Below are positions 23,862 to 34,186 of a stretch of 64,000 bases of DNA, in pieces. Every line of letters begins with the position of its first letter. The stretch's first letter is position 1. Both the position numbers and the translations under genes were made by a program. The notes under the pieces are model-generated. The model had not been told where the DNA came from and ran no database searches. It worked only from the letters and a program-made list of their open reading frames with translations. The DNA lies in contig OX578140.1 of assembly GCA_951213105.1 (NCBI GenBank), positions 119,581,653-119,645,652 of the forward strand, written 5' to 3'. The DNA comes from Amaurobius ferox. Lineage: Eukaryota > Arthropoda > Arachnida > Araneae > Amaurobiidae.

Positions 23862-24623
23862 TCACCTAGTATCATGACAATGATCAGCGTCAAGCATGAT
23901 ATCATTGTCAAAATCCTTCATGCGTTTTTCCAACTCATCATCCGAAATCGGAGGGTTAGCATGAAGTGTAACATCGGAACCAGAAGCAATTTCTAGATCA
24001 TTAAGTTTAGGTATCATAGTCTCAAGACTACCAATACTTACCTGAGAGGAGGTCGCCCGGTCTGCTGGCTGTTCCTCCATCTCCGTCTTCCCTTTAGGCT
24101 TTTCGTTTGGATCACGAAGAATCTTAAAGACTCCACGGTCCAAACCGGTGAATGCACCAAGGTCAGCTTTGCGAATCGCATCCGCAGCCTCCGAATCCAC
24201 CTCGAAGATCCATCTTACAGACTGGGGTTCCACAAAATTTTGCAGAACACGCCACTCCTCAGACTTCAGCTCCGGGTTGAAACGGTTCAGCCGTTTCAGC
24301 AAAACACTCGGCTCCTTGGTGTACACGTCTCTGGTTTTGAATGCCACCTTGACAGGTTTGGGAAGGTCATTAGCACTCAAGACCATAAGTGCCTCTCCCA
24401 AAACCTGACTGTCATTATGGAAGGTTCTCTTGACCCATTCCACAGTATTTGCATCATTGCAATGAAGAACCAAAGCTCCAGCGTTTGAGCTGAAGAAATG
24501 GATCTTCGGAAGTTGCTCACCAGTGGGGATCCCATCTATTTTATCGAGAGTCACCAACTGGATGATATCAACCTCTTCCTTGCTCAGCTTACTAGAAGGG
24601 AAGGACTTCTTGACGATAGCCAT
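23862..24623 (-). CDS. LINE ORF1
   Basis: The open frame extends to an ATG at 24674, but that codon lies outside the element, past the target duplication. The first ATG inside the element is at 24623 (MAIVKKSFPSSKL), giving 253 residues and a 27-nt 5' UTR; I take this as the start. The middle, around HFFSSNAGALVLHCNDANTV and the following ANDLPKPVKV, resembles the DUF4780-type domain common in arthropod LINE ORF1 proteins (from memory, not searched). No CCHC knuckle is seen. The tail is acidic. ORF1 normally binds the element RNA. Confidence 0.8.
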   Translation of the reverse strand: MAIVKKSFPSSKLSKEEVDIIQLVTLDKIDGIPTGEQLPKIHFFSSNAGALVLHCNDANTVEWVKRTFHNDSQVLGEALMVLSANDLPKPVKVAFKTRDVYTKEPSVLLKRLNRFNPELKSEEWRVLQNFVEPQSVRWIFEVDSEAADAIRKADLGAFTGLDRGVFKILRDPNEKPKGKTEMEEQPADRATSSQVSIGSLETMIPKLNDLEIASGSDVTLHANPPISDDELEKRMKDFDNDIMLDADHCHDTR

Positions 24624-26322
24624 CTTAATAACCTGGACCGCTTGAGCGTATATTGGGGGCTTAATGCCAATCAAATTAATGGAGATTTACGGCCGCGTGT
24701 AACGTAAATTAAGATCTCGGTCGCTTATTTTATGAAAGTAATAAATATACTTCTTCAAGGGTTGTCTAATTCAGCATAAATTGCTAAAATGTTATTTTGT
24801 TCATTAATTTCGCATAAACACTGCGATTGCGCAATTCAGTTTGTTTTCATGAATCGCCGAGAGTACAATAGTATACTGTTCCATCCATCTCAATCTTCTA
24901 AATATTGCATTTTTGATTGACTAAACTAGCTTATTTTCATATTCTAATTAATTATTACTGATAATTTCTTAATTATTTTCGCATAAACAGTGCGATTACG
25001 TAATTCAGTTACTTTGTGTGTATTGCTGAGCGTACGTTAGTATCTTTTTCCATCCATCTCCATCATTTAAATGTTGCATATTAGATCGACTACACTAGCT
25101 TATTTTCATATTATGGCTAATTATTAAGGTTAATTTTTTAATTATATTTGCATAATATAAATTTTTTTATTTAAAAAATGGGTATGAACTCTGTGAAGGG
25201 ATATTTTCCAAAAAGTGGTATTAAAGCAATGATTTAGGCAAATAAAAGGGAAACCATTTTGGCAGGAATATAATTCAGTGCTATATATATATATTTTTTT
25301 TTATTAAAGATCAATATTTGTTACTCTCTTTAGTGAAAACCCGTGTTTTGCCAAACATAAATATTTGTCTTCATTATAAAGTAATTCTCACTGGATAAAA
25401 CCTTTATATATTTTTTGCTTTATAACTTATGGTCCTGAAATATAAAATCCATTTTATAAAATTGGTGTCCTGAATTTTCATATTCTACCAGTAAGCCTGA
25501 TATTTAATTCAATATTTTTTTAATGCAGGTACTTGTACATAGTTAAATTCATTAGAAATGTTGTTTGCGCCTGTAGTTAAAAAAAATCATTATAAATGCC
25601 ATTCACGCAAAATTTTACACATTCCAATTTTCCCAGGTTGGCAGGTATGATATAGGAAGTTCGGTTTGGAAACATCAGTAGGAGCAATTGGAGGAGTAGA
25701 AAGAGTAGGATACTTCTAATATTCCGTTTTCCTGTTTTCTATGCATGTAATGCATTAGTATCGTTATTACGAATGAGCTCGTTATTGAGCTGTTGATGAT
25801 CATGTTGGTCATGACGATACAGTCTATCTTTTTGTCGATGTACTAGAGACAGTGATAGTTTGAGATAACTTATTAAATTACGATGTGTAAAGATGTATGT
25901 CTTAGTTAAAAGGCATTTACAACAGTAATAAGTATTTCTTCAATGTTAGTGATGGTGCTAATCATGATTGAAATTTTTACCCAGTGCTTTACAATGTTAA
26001 TCATTTATATATCACTCAAAGTTATACTAGAAATGTGTCGAGTTTACTCAGGTTCCAGTATGTGACCTTCGAATGGGTGGAAGTCAAACGACTTACAGAG
26101 GAAAGCAATGTTTACTGGTGTTTTCCAAACTGAACTTCCTAGTCTCAATTTCAAAGTCTGTATATATGTTATTAGCTGCATGCTTAATATTGTAGCCAGC
26201 CTGTTCAACTAGGCAAGACTCTGTCGTTTTTTTAATAAAACGGTAATTTTGTTTTCAACTAAATAGACTCTTTATTTATTTTACTCTGCTTATACTCTGC
26301 TACACGCATGAAAAGTTTAACA

Positions 26323-26830
26323 TTAACTTGATTGTCTCAGGAGACCTGACGGCTCTCCTAGAAAGATTGGCATTGATAATATACACCAGATAAGTTTATG
26401 AGAAAAGGGGACAATTTGCAGGTGACGACATTTCAATTTTCATTTATGGCAAGGAAAGAGTGGCTTTTGCCATAATTTTACGATGAAAACTACTTAATAT
26501 TTATTTATTTATTTTACGGAATCTCTAATCTCAAGGCCATCTCAAAGGAAGGCCGCTTTAAAAAATTGACCGTCCTTGCCAAATTTTGACCCGGCTAGGA
26601 CCCTTATGAGTAATTTCTGGAAGCCTGCTTCACATCCTGTTCACTTTGCTAGCACTTTAGTATGACTTGCTATGCAGGCGTAATATGCCCGTTAGGGACC
26701 GTCCCATGTTGACTGATATTTTCCAGCCCTGGAGCTCGCCTTACAAGCTCTAATAAGCCGACTGGCACACACGGCCGCCTATGTGCCATGTGCTCACTGA
26801 AGCTCGTAAAAGATTCTAGCATTCCTGCCA
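26323..26830. other. No gene seen; weak start of the 26.8-27.6-kb repeat
   Basis: This is the flank of Copia-1. From about 26620 the sequence has pieces similar to the tandem repeat that follows ('gcaggcgtaatatgcccgtt' beside 'gtaggcatgatgtacctgtt'), suggesting a diverged partial unit. No coding evidence. Confidence 0.4.
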
Positions 26831-27590
26831 CTCATTAATTGGAGCTCACTGTAGGCATGATGTACCTGTTGGGACTTCACCCATTATCAGCTGATGTTCA
26901 CCTTAACTCATTTTGCGAATTTATCAAACTTAAACTGCTAACTCACTATGCTTGCCAACCCTGAAACTCATTTTGTAAGTTGGGAAACTTTGTCTCCTAC
27001 TTCCTGGCACTCACTGAGCCTGCATCTCAATCTATGTTGTGCTGCCTGCTTTTAAGAATGATTGCTTACTGTATTACGAGCAAACGGCAAAATTTCATAA
27101 CTGTATGTTTTGTCATTTGTTCATAGTGCAGGAAAAAAATATTGTGTTATGCTTTCAGTATATAGAGGTTTACAACATCTGCTGAATCTCATAAAACTCC
27201 AAGATTCCACCCTCCATTCCTATCACTCATTAATCAGAGCTTGCTGCAGGCGTGATTCATCTATTGGGGCTTCGTCCCCTTATTAGCTGATGTTCACCTT
27301 AACTCATTTTGCAAAGAATTTTATCAAGCTACAGCTCCCAACTCTCTACACTCCCCAAGCCTAAAACTTGTTTCATGAGTTGGGAGGCCTCTTCTCTTAC
27401 TTCCTGCCACTTTCTGAGTTTGCATCGCAAACTATGTCGTGTCACTTGCTTTTAAGAACGATTTCTTGCTGTATTACAAACAAACGGCAAAATTTCATTA
27501 CTGTATGTTTTGCCGTTTGTTCTTAATACAGTGACAAAATAGTGTGTTGCGCTTTCAGTATACAGAGATTTACAACAATGAAACATATAT
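26830..27590 (+). repeat. Two ~375-bp tandem units with an internal hairpin
   Basis: Shared blocks in the same order are 'actcattaat', 'agctgatgttcacctta', 'ttcctgccact', 'cttttaagaa', 'caaacggcaaaatttcat' and 'gctttcagtata'. The second copy contains a strong inverted repeat: 'aaacggcaaaa' near 27480 and 'ttttgccgttt' near 27510. No frame runs through the units. Confidence 0.65.
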
Positions 27591-28358
27591 AATTGTTGTG
27601 AAATATAACAATTAAATTGTAATGATCATGACAACAATAGTTTCAAATCTTCATCCGTAAAGAAGAAAATTTTGCATAAAAAAGTGCATTAAAAAGTTGA
27701 ATAACTCATTAACTAAATCAAAATTTTAAAAAATGGCTCTGTCCTCAGGTGGCGACAGAACTGGGAAATCAGGGAATTCTCAGGAGAATTCTGGAAATAT
27801 CAGGGAAAACTCAGGGGATTTTGCTTCAAATTAGGGAAAATTTTTGAAATTTTGTTTCACGAAGTCGGCGATCTTCAAATTCCTGTGAAAACATCTGAAT
27901 GGGAATTTTCCTTTCTCTTTGTCCCTCCTTGAAACTGCCCTTGTTATGTGGAAATGTTAAACTTTATTCTGATTGACTGTTGATCAGATGACATCAGTAG
28001 TTTTACTCTGAGGCTCACGGGGAATGAGTGAAATGATTGCGCATGGGTGAGTACAGGTTCCATCGAGTTTGTTGTTCTTTTCTTCATTATCTTCAAGAAT
28101 GGTCCAGCGTGTCGTTATAATTTTCTGCATAACCAGACTTCAAAGACCACAAGACCAGTGTTATTTTTTTATTTAAAAATTTATTAATTTCATCTAAATT
28201 ATGCATCATCACAAGTTAAGAATATATTTCCCTTTACTTTAGATTAAATACAGTGATTTGTATATAAATAGCATATGGATGATTTAAATTACAGTAGAAA
28301 TGATTTAAATTATAATGATACATATGGGAATGTAAATGAATAATATCACCCAATTATT

Positions 28359-29277
28359 ACTTTCCTTATATACATAATGTATAAGGAAAGTATTGTGACG
28401 GGGTCGAAAATTCAAATTCGAGTTTTCGACGGGAGAGCATGTTTCAAACATCCCTGATCACGAATCAAACATTTTTGAGGTGATGTCTGTGTGTGTGCGT
28501 CAGTGAGTCTGTGAAGATGATATCTCACGAACGAATAGAGCAATTCGAATGAAATTTGGTACAAAAATCACAATCCGTGAATACTGGAAGCCTATTGTTT
28601 TTAAACACAATCGAATGTCCAGAACCCCCCTAAATTTTCGAGTAAAATTTTGAAGCAATCATCAAAAAATCAAAACCTTTAATAAAGTTACGCAAATAGA
28701 CATTTCTTATGTAATTTTTCCTTAGAAAACGATTGAACTTTAGAACGCTAGCATGAACTGTTCTCGAGATAATGTACATTTTTCAAATAAATTTCTCAAA
28801 AAATCCCATAAATTAAAAAATATATATTAACTGTTGAGAAACATGTTCACTTTTCATATGTAATATCATGCGATAAATTTGGTGACGACATTCTCGTGGA
28901 TCTAGCTTGTTCCATTCATGAGAAAAGGTACTTTGAGTAATACTTTTGTATTTGAACGCCAATAGTGATTTATCTGCTATAAGAATAACTGATTTCTCCG
29001 TCCATAACACTTGGCGAGATTTTAGCAACGAATTTGGTGGAATGTCGCCAACTTGGCGACTTTTTGAAATGTTGCCAAATTAACGAAAATATCGCCAAAT
29101 GGATAAAAAAAATGACGCTAAATCAATGAAAATGATGACTAATTGTCTAAAATTCAATATCGTGGAAAGAATATAAGTATTTACTATAAAAAAAAAGCTA
29201 TTTTTTTACTGTAAAAGTAGTAAATTCATTGCATTATATAAGGAAAGTCATGTGTTGCCCACATCAGATTTTTTTTT
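28359..29277 (+). repeat. ~0.93-kb interspersed repeat, copy 1
   Basis: It starts with a palindrome (ACTTTCCTTATATACATAAT and its complement) and ends AGGAAAGTCATGTG followed by CCCACATCAGATTTTTT. Inside are a GT-rich stretch, 'gatatctcacgaacgaat', 'gaaatttggtaca' and the 'tcgccaaattgg' motif series (29020-29110). No transposase is seen. Copy 2 is at 30309-31250 and a diverged minus-strand copy at 59249-60268. The small minus frame at 28813-29028 has no family features. Confidence 0.75.
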
Positions 29278-30308
29278 ATGTATGCAATTTTAACATTTTT
29301 GTAACACATAGCACATGTAGCGCTGAATGTTGCTATATCTGTACGAATAGTCTTATATCTTGAGAAAAGTACTTTTAATTCATTTTTAATATTATTTGAA
29401 TGACTTGTTATTCATCGCTGAACCTTGTATTTTAAGCATATTTTTATTACAGACTTTTGTGAAGTAAATATTTGCCTTTTTTGTTGAGATCGTGAATCGT
29501 ACATTTTTTAGATGTTAGAAAGACAAAATCTGTTATAAATTACTCCTTACATCATGATATGTTATTTTATCTTAATCTAAAGTATCAATGAATACAGCCT
29601 TGCTAAATCATGGAATTATCGAAATAGCCTTGATAAAACATAGAACATAGAAACTGTATTACAAATAAAATATACGCAATATGCCTTTGTATAATTGTTT
29701 AAGAAAATAAAACATGGGAATGAGGGGGGGGGGGGATCTGTGATCATTGCATAATGCATTCACACTTAAATTTTTATATTGATGCCTGTATTTATTGTTG
29801 AATTGTCAGGTTTTTGTTAAAAATAATTACTTTTGTGCTGTGTTTGCTAGTTATAACATAATATTTTATCATTCTTCATTTAACTACGGTACCTTCTTGA
29901 GTATCCAGGGTTGCTAAACTATTGCTCAAAAGTCTAAACTGTAAATTTAAATTTCATAGCATTTTTTATTTTATTTTAAAAAAATTATCTGTTGATTTTT
30001 AACCGTGTGATGTTCCTCGCATATATAGCACTGAATGTTTCAATTTCTGTATGAATTGTCGTATATCTTCTGAAGAAAAATACTTTTAATTCATTTTTAA
30101 TATTGCCTGAATGACTTGTTTATTGATGAGCTTTGTATTATGAGTCACCCAGGATAAGCGAGAGTCTATGTCATGTGCAGAGTAAAGTAAAATTTTCCAT
30201 TCGACTGGCGACTGTACATAACAGAAAATAAAGATGACAAAATTAGAAACACGTCATTGAAAGTTGCTTGTTACCCAAAATAACAACTTGTATTCTGAAT
30301 CAATATTT
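29278..30308. other. No gene seen
   Basis: AT-rich spacer between two copies of the same repeat, with a G-run at 29724-29734. A block at 30000-30130 repeats one at 29280-29420 ('tgttgctatatct' beside 'tgtttcaatttct', then 'ttttaattcatttttaata' in both), a diverged internal duplication. Confidence 0.45.
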
Positions 30309-31250
30309 ACTTTTCTTATATACATAATGTATAAGGAAAGTATTGTGACGGGGTCGAAAATTCGAATTCTAGTTTTCGACGGGAGAGCACGTTTCAAGCA
30401 TCCCTGATCATGAATCAAACATTTCTGAAGTGCTGCTTGTGTGTGTGTGTGAAAGTATGTGTGTGCGTGTGTGTGGAGACAATAACTGACGAACGAATGG
30501 ACCGATTCGAACGAAATTTGGTACAAAGATCACAATCTGTAAACACTGGAAGCTTATTGTTTTTATACGCAATCGAATGTTCAAAACCTCCCCTAAATTT
30601 TCGAGTGAAATTTTGAAAAAATCATAAAATCAAAACCGCTAATAAAGTTATGCAAATAGACATTTGTTATGTAATTTTTCATTAGAAAACGATTGACATA
30701 AATTTTAGAACACTAACATGAACCGTTCTTGAGATATTGCACATTTTTCAATAAAATTATCAAAAAGTCATATAAAATAAAAAAAATATATTTTCTATTG
30801 AGAAACATGTTCACTTTTCATATGTAATACCATGCGATAAATTTGGTGGCATCGTTCTCGTGGATCTAGCTCGTTTCATTCATGAAAAAAGATACTTTGA
30901 GTAATACTTTTGTATTTGAACGCCAATAGTCATTTATCTGCTGTAAGAATAACTTATTTCTTCATCCATAACGCTTGACGAGATTTTGGCGACGAATTTG
31001 GTGGAATGTCGCCAACTTTGCAACATTTTTAAATGTTGCTAAATTAACGAAAAACTCGCCAAATGGATAAAAATGACACTAAATCAATGATGACGACATG
31101 GAAAATGACGACTCATTGATGAAAATTCAATATTTTGGAAAGAATATAAATAACTACTATAAAAATAATCTATTTTTTTTTACTGTAAAAGTAGTAAATT
31201 CATTGCATTATATAAGGAAAGTCATGTGGTGCCCACATCAGATTTTTTTT
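30309..31250 (+). repeat. ~0.93-kb interspersed repeat, copy 2
   Basis: Same palindromic start and same end (AGGAAAGTCATGTGGTGCCC then ACATCAGATTTTTT) as the copy at 28359, in the same orientation and colinear throughout with moderate divergence. A direct repeat of this size is a substrate for deletion or duplication. The 68-90-residue frames here are repeat-derived. Confidence 0.75.
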
Positions 31251-31780
31251 AGATTGAATCCGGATTGAAAAACTGAAATTCATTGAACCCCATGGGACCT
31301 AATTTTTCAAACATTTTTTAAGCAAATTTAAAATTCACAAATTGCTTCGAAAATTTTAGGAAATATTCAAATTATCCCATAAAATATATAAAAAAAAATT
31401 TCAGCAAAATATGTTTGGTAGTTTTTTAAATAAAAATTTAAATAATAATTGCACTCATATTATATGAAGAGATCATGTGACCCACTTCAAAATAAAATAT
31501 GGCATCCATCTTGTGTCAAAATCATGATTTTTAAAGTTCTTTTTAATTTATATTTAGTATTGCATCCATTCTAAAACCACTTTATTTTTTATTTCTGTGC
31601 AACTGTGTACTGCGCCAACACAATTACAATATTTTTTAGTTTAAATGATCATCAAACTTTGATTATTTCTACAATGAAGCCTAATTTTCATGTATGGAGA
31701 ATGTAAAAACATCAAGCTGTAAAATGAGTTGTATAAGAATTTCTGAATTTCTTTAACACAGAATTATTTAGCTCTGGAGT
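31251..31780. other. No gene seen
   Basis: Very AT-rich; no frame, TIR or splice-bounded exon that I can support. Confidence 0.45.
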
Positions 31781-32615
31781 CTGCAATATAGCTGATTTGA
31801 ATAAAACATTCATTGATTTTACATAGAGAAGCAGACAATTTTATATTATTGCTTTTTCGATGAAATTTTAAGCATAGAGTTAGAAAGTAATTTTACCTCC
31901 ATGATTTTACGTTTTGAAGTAAAATAAATTATTGTAGTATTGTGATAATTTTAAAAATATCACCGCTGAATGAAAGGAATGGAAAAAGTTTATGAATGAA
32001 ATATTCACTGCTTTTATGTAGCGAGCCAGGCGATTTATATTTTGATGACGTTATTTGAATAAAGTTCATTTTTTTTTCCATGAAGTTTTCAAATATAATA
32101 AATTATTGTAGTATTGTGATAATTTTAAAAATATCACCACTGAATGAAAGAAATAAAAAAAATAATAATTAATGTGGTATTACGTCTACTTCAATATATA
32201 AACATAAAATTAAAGACACATATCATAGATAAAAAGGTCATTTAATCAAATAAAACCATCCTATAAGACGTACAAATGTTAAAAGGCCAGAGCGCTTTCG
32301 GGTATCACTATATAACCACTGATGAAGGGTATAGTGATATCCGAAAGCACTCTAGCCGTTTAACCTTTGTATGTCTTATACGATAGTTTTATTTGATTAA
32401 ATGACCTTTTTATCTATGATATGTCTTTTTTTATGCTTATAAATGGAAAAATGTTTATGAATGAAATATTCACTGCTTTTATGTAGAGAGCCAGGCAATT
32501 TATATTTCGATGATGTTATTTGAGTAAAGTTCATTTGCTTTCGATAAATTTTCAAATATAATAAATTATTGTAGTATTGTGATAATTTTTAAAATATCAC
32601 CGGTGAATGTATCAT
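31780..32615 (+). repeat. Three ~174-bp tandem units, third interrupted by a foldback element
   Basis: The marker 'aattattgtagtattgtgat' lies at about 31926, 32100 and 32561. The first spacing is 174 bp; the second is 461 bp and becomes about 175 bp when the foldback insertion of roughly 286 bp is removed. Confidence 0.7.
32193..32446. mobile_element. Foldback (long hairpin) element with hammerhead-like loop
   Basis: Arms of about 115 bases (32193-32311 and 32330-32446) are nearly perfect inverted complements: 'tcatagataaaaaggtcatt' pairs with 'aatgacctttttatctatga', and 'agcgctttcgggtatcacta' pairs with 'tagtgatatccgaaagcact'. The short loop contains CACTGATGAAGGG. CTGATGA followed by a hairpin and then CGAAAG resembles the hammerhead ribozyme core (see finding). 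No coding capacity. Confidence 0.75.
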
Positions 32616-32780
32616 GTTTTAGAGTTGTTTAAATAAAATTGCATTGCAGTTGGAAAGTGTTTCATAATCAATGCTTTATGCATGATTTATCTTTCTTATT
32701 TTAATATAGAGCGATTTAACAAAATATAACATTTATTTTATCATATATCATTTCATTAATTTAAATTATTTTTATGTTAG

Positions 32781-32970
32781 ATGAAATAGTTCTTGAAACT
32801 CCAAACTTGAAAATAAAAGATGATGTAGAGAAGTTGGCAAGCAGCTTAAATTCCTTTGCAATATCTGCTGCACCTATATCCTCAACAAGTCAGCCAGACT
32901 TCCATATGAATGAGTGGCCTCAAGTACCTGACCCCAACAAGGAGTATAAATTACCTAGCAGAAATGAAAG
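32781..32970 (+). CDS. Host gene exon (190 nt), product unknown
   Basis: It is bounded by a 3' splice site (tttttatgttag, AG at 32779-32780) and a strong 5' splice site (aaag|gtcagt at 32971). The frame is open across the exon and hydrophilic, with balanced residue use unlike the repeat-derived frames nearby: an IKDDVEKLASSLNSF helix-like start, then a Ser/Thr/Pro-rich middle, then NEWPQVPDPNKEYKLPSRNE. The exon leaves in phase 2 and the next exon at 34127 enters in phase 2, restoring an Arg codon. The ATG at 32774 overlaps the splice acceptor and is not the start. I do not recognise the protein. The upstream exon is not found in the window. Confidence 0.6.
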
Positions 32971-33003
32971 GTCAGTCTCATTATACTTTTACTTTATCTA
33001 AAA

Positions 33004-34028
33004 CATTGGTCAGAAACCATGACCTGGGGGCCGTGACCCCTGACAAAGTTTTATGCGACTTGTAACTACTCACTAATAGTTGCATTTTAAATGAACCATT
33101 AACACTATTTAACTCAAATTTGTAATTTGATGATTTCTTTTATTTTTATCCTGTTGGATCGTTCTGTATACTTTTATTTTAGTGTTTCTTTACCTTAAGT
33201 ACATGTATAAAGTTGAAAAGCTTTTCTTAAATGCATTGCCACTTTTGGCAATATGTTTAAAATGGCTGTTGTAATAATCTTGTTGGATTTTATATTCCTA
33301 CTTACTGGTCTGTTTCTACATTGTACTTGATAGATATTATATTTTAAAAATTGTGGTATTTGTTATTAATATGGCAAATTTTTTAATATTTTGTTTTATA
33401 ATGTACTCAAGTTACCAGACAGTAATTGTTCCTTACACTTAATATATGGATGAATGTTTATGATGATGAACCTATGTATAGATAAATGTATGGATGAATT
33501 ACTAAAACTTGGAATTGCTCTCCTAATATAGTGAACAACTTTTGCTGCCTATTTTTACATGTGTGGTCTCTTCAGCACCACATAACTGATCACCAATTCA
33601 TTTACCTAAAAATCAGTTATGAAAAGTAGGTAGCCTGTCTGAATTTAGATGGCCTAGGGCGAATTCCAGTTCTGTGAACCAGACCATGGATTATAATAAA
33701 TTACAATAATTAAAACCGCTACTTGTAAGAAAATAACATGCAAAACTTCCTTGAAGAAAAGTATATGTCAGTTAGGTGACAACAATTGTTTTGAATAAAG
33801 CCTCCTTCTATCGTTTGCACGTTTAATAGCTACTATAAAACTGGTAGCTACACTAGAATAGTAATCCAAGTTTTGAAAACATCCATGTTGATGCATTCTG
33901 TAAACTTTAACTCTGATATAATACCCCCTCGCTCTTATTAGAATTCCTGACCATTTTACATATATAGCCCATACTTTGCTTCAGGGAGTTAAATGTGACC
34001 CACAAATACAAAAGGTTGCTGACCACTG
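33004..34028. mobile_element. hAT-like non-autonomous element
   Basis: The ends are CATTGGTCAGAAACC (33004) and GGTTGCTGACCACTG (to 34028), inverted repeats in the CA-TGGT class typical of hAT elements. The 8-bp flanks ATCTAAAA (32996-33003) and GTCTAAAA (34029-34036) differ at one base. It lies in the intron between host exons 1 and 2, starting 34 nt after the 5' splice site. No transposase is seen. Confidence 0.7.
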
Positions 34029-34126
34029 GTCTAAAATATCTTTTAGAATTAGTAATGTAATATTTAATCTTGAGAGTATTTCAGAGGCTTTAGTTAAAAT
34101 AGAATACTTGTTCTCAACCTTTTTAG

Positions 34127-34186
34127 GTTCTTAGATTACTTATATGAATGCGATTTGAAACTTGAGGCATCTGAGACATTTCGCAG
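34127..34186 (+). CDS. Host gene exon (60 nt), product unknown
   Basis: It has a good 3' splice site (gttctcaacctttttag, AG at 34125-34126) and a modest 5' site (cgcag|gtgttt). The first base completes the Arg codon opened by the 32781-32970 exon; the rest reads FLDYLYECDLKLEASETFR and leaves in phase 2. Sixty nt keeps the frame if the exon is skipped. The exact phase match plus the charged, codon-like content are the evidence; a 60-nt frame alone would not be convincing. Confidence 0.55.

Larger units (their letters stand above)
20097..24650 (-). mobile_element. Full-length non-LTR retrotransposon (LINE with APE, RT and RNase H)
   Basis: A 4.55-kb minus-strand element with a 12-bp target duplication TATTGGGGGCTT (20085-20096 and 24651-24662). 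It has a short 5' UTR of 27 nt, ORF1, ORF2 and a 3' tail of CATT tetranucleotides ('gaatgaatgaatga' on the plus strand at 20097). APE-type endonuclease plus a C-terminal RNase H and CCHC motif place it in the I group (I/LOA/Outcast-like); the exact clade needs a tree. A complete 5' end, intact TSD and a single frameshift suggest a recent insertion. Confidence 0.9.
16061..24661 (+). mobile_element. AGCCC-type TIR element with TAA target duplication
   Basis: Comparison with copy 1 of the CATACC family shows the host sequence 'cagggtaatgcc' interrupted here. The insert starts AGCCCGCCATACAC at 16061 and ends TGTATTGGGGGCT; the two ends are imperfect inverted repeats. TAA (16058-16060 and 24662-24664) is duplicated. 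A 3-bp TWA duplication is characteristic of PIF/Harbinger elements, which is suggestive only, since no transposase is seen. A LINE inserted at the right end has duplicated that terminus (20085-20096 and 24651-24662). Without the LINE the element is about 4 kb. Confidence 0.65.
15775..25649 (+). mobile_element. TIR DNA transposon, CATACCTGCCAAC family, copy 2, carrying nested TEs
   Basis: The ends are CATACCTGCCAAC (15775) and GTTGGCAGGTATG (to 25649), flanked by a perfect 6-bp TSD ATATAG (15769-15774, 25650-25655). After removing the 16061-24661 insertion the element is about 1.27 kb. It is colinear with copy 1 at 1892, with two instead of three internal ~165-bp units (24.8-25.15 kb). It sits inside the Copia-1 3' LTR, so it is younger than that element. 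Confidence 0.85.
15549..26322 (+). repeat. Copia-1 3' LTR, split by nested insertions (15549-15774 and 25656-26322)
   Basis: A polypurine-like 'gcatgagggagccgat' precedes the LTR start TTCTGGAAGAACG (family start TGYTGGAA). The LTR runs to 15774, is interrupted by the CATACC element at 15775-25649, resumes after the duplicated ATATAG, and ends near 26322 ('agtttaaca'). Its last ~165 bases match the 5' LTR piece at 10595-10759. Its first part resembles, on the opposite strand, the Copia-2 LTR at 41135-42027 ('ttctttcagcagaag'). Confidence 0.75.

Noticed and set aside
20330..24707. Plus-strand frames of 60-259 residues (20330-20947, 21458-21998, 22353-23132 and 24148-24707)
   Set aside because: They are antisense shadows of the LINE ORFs, which carry all expected domain motifs on the minus strand.
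32774..33001. ATG at 32774 as gene start and stop at 33001 as gene end
   Set aside because: The ATG overlaps the splice acceptor and the frame's end lies past a strong donor and into the hAT target site.
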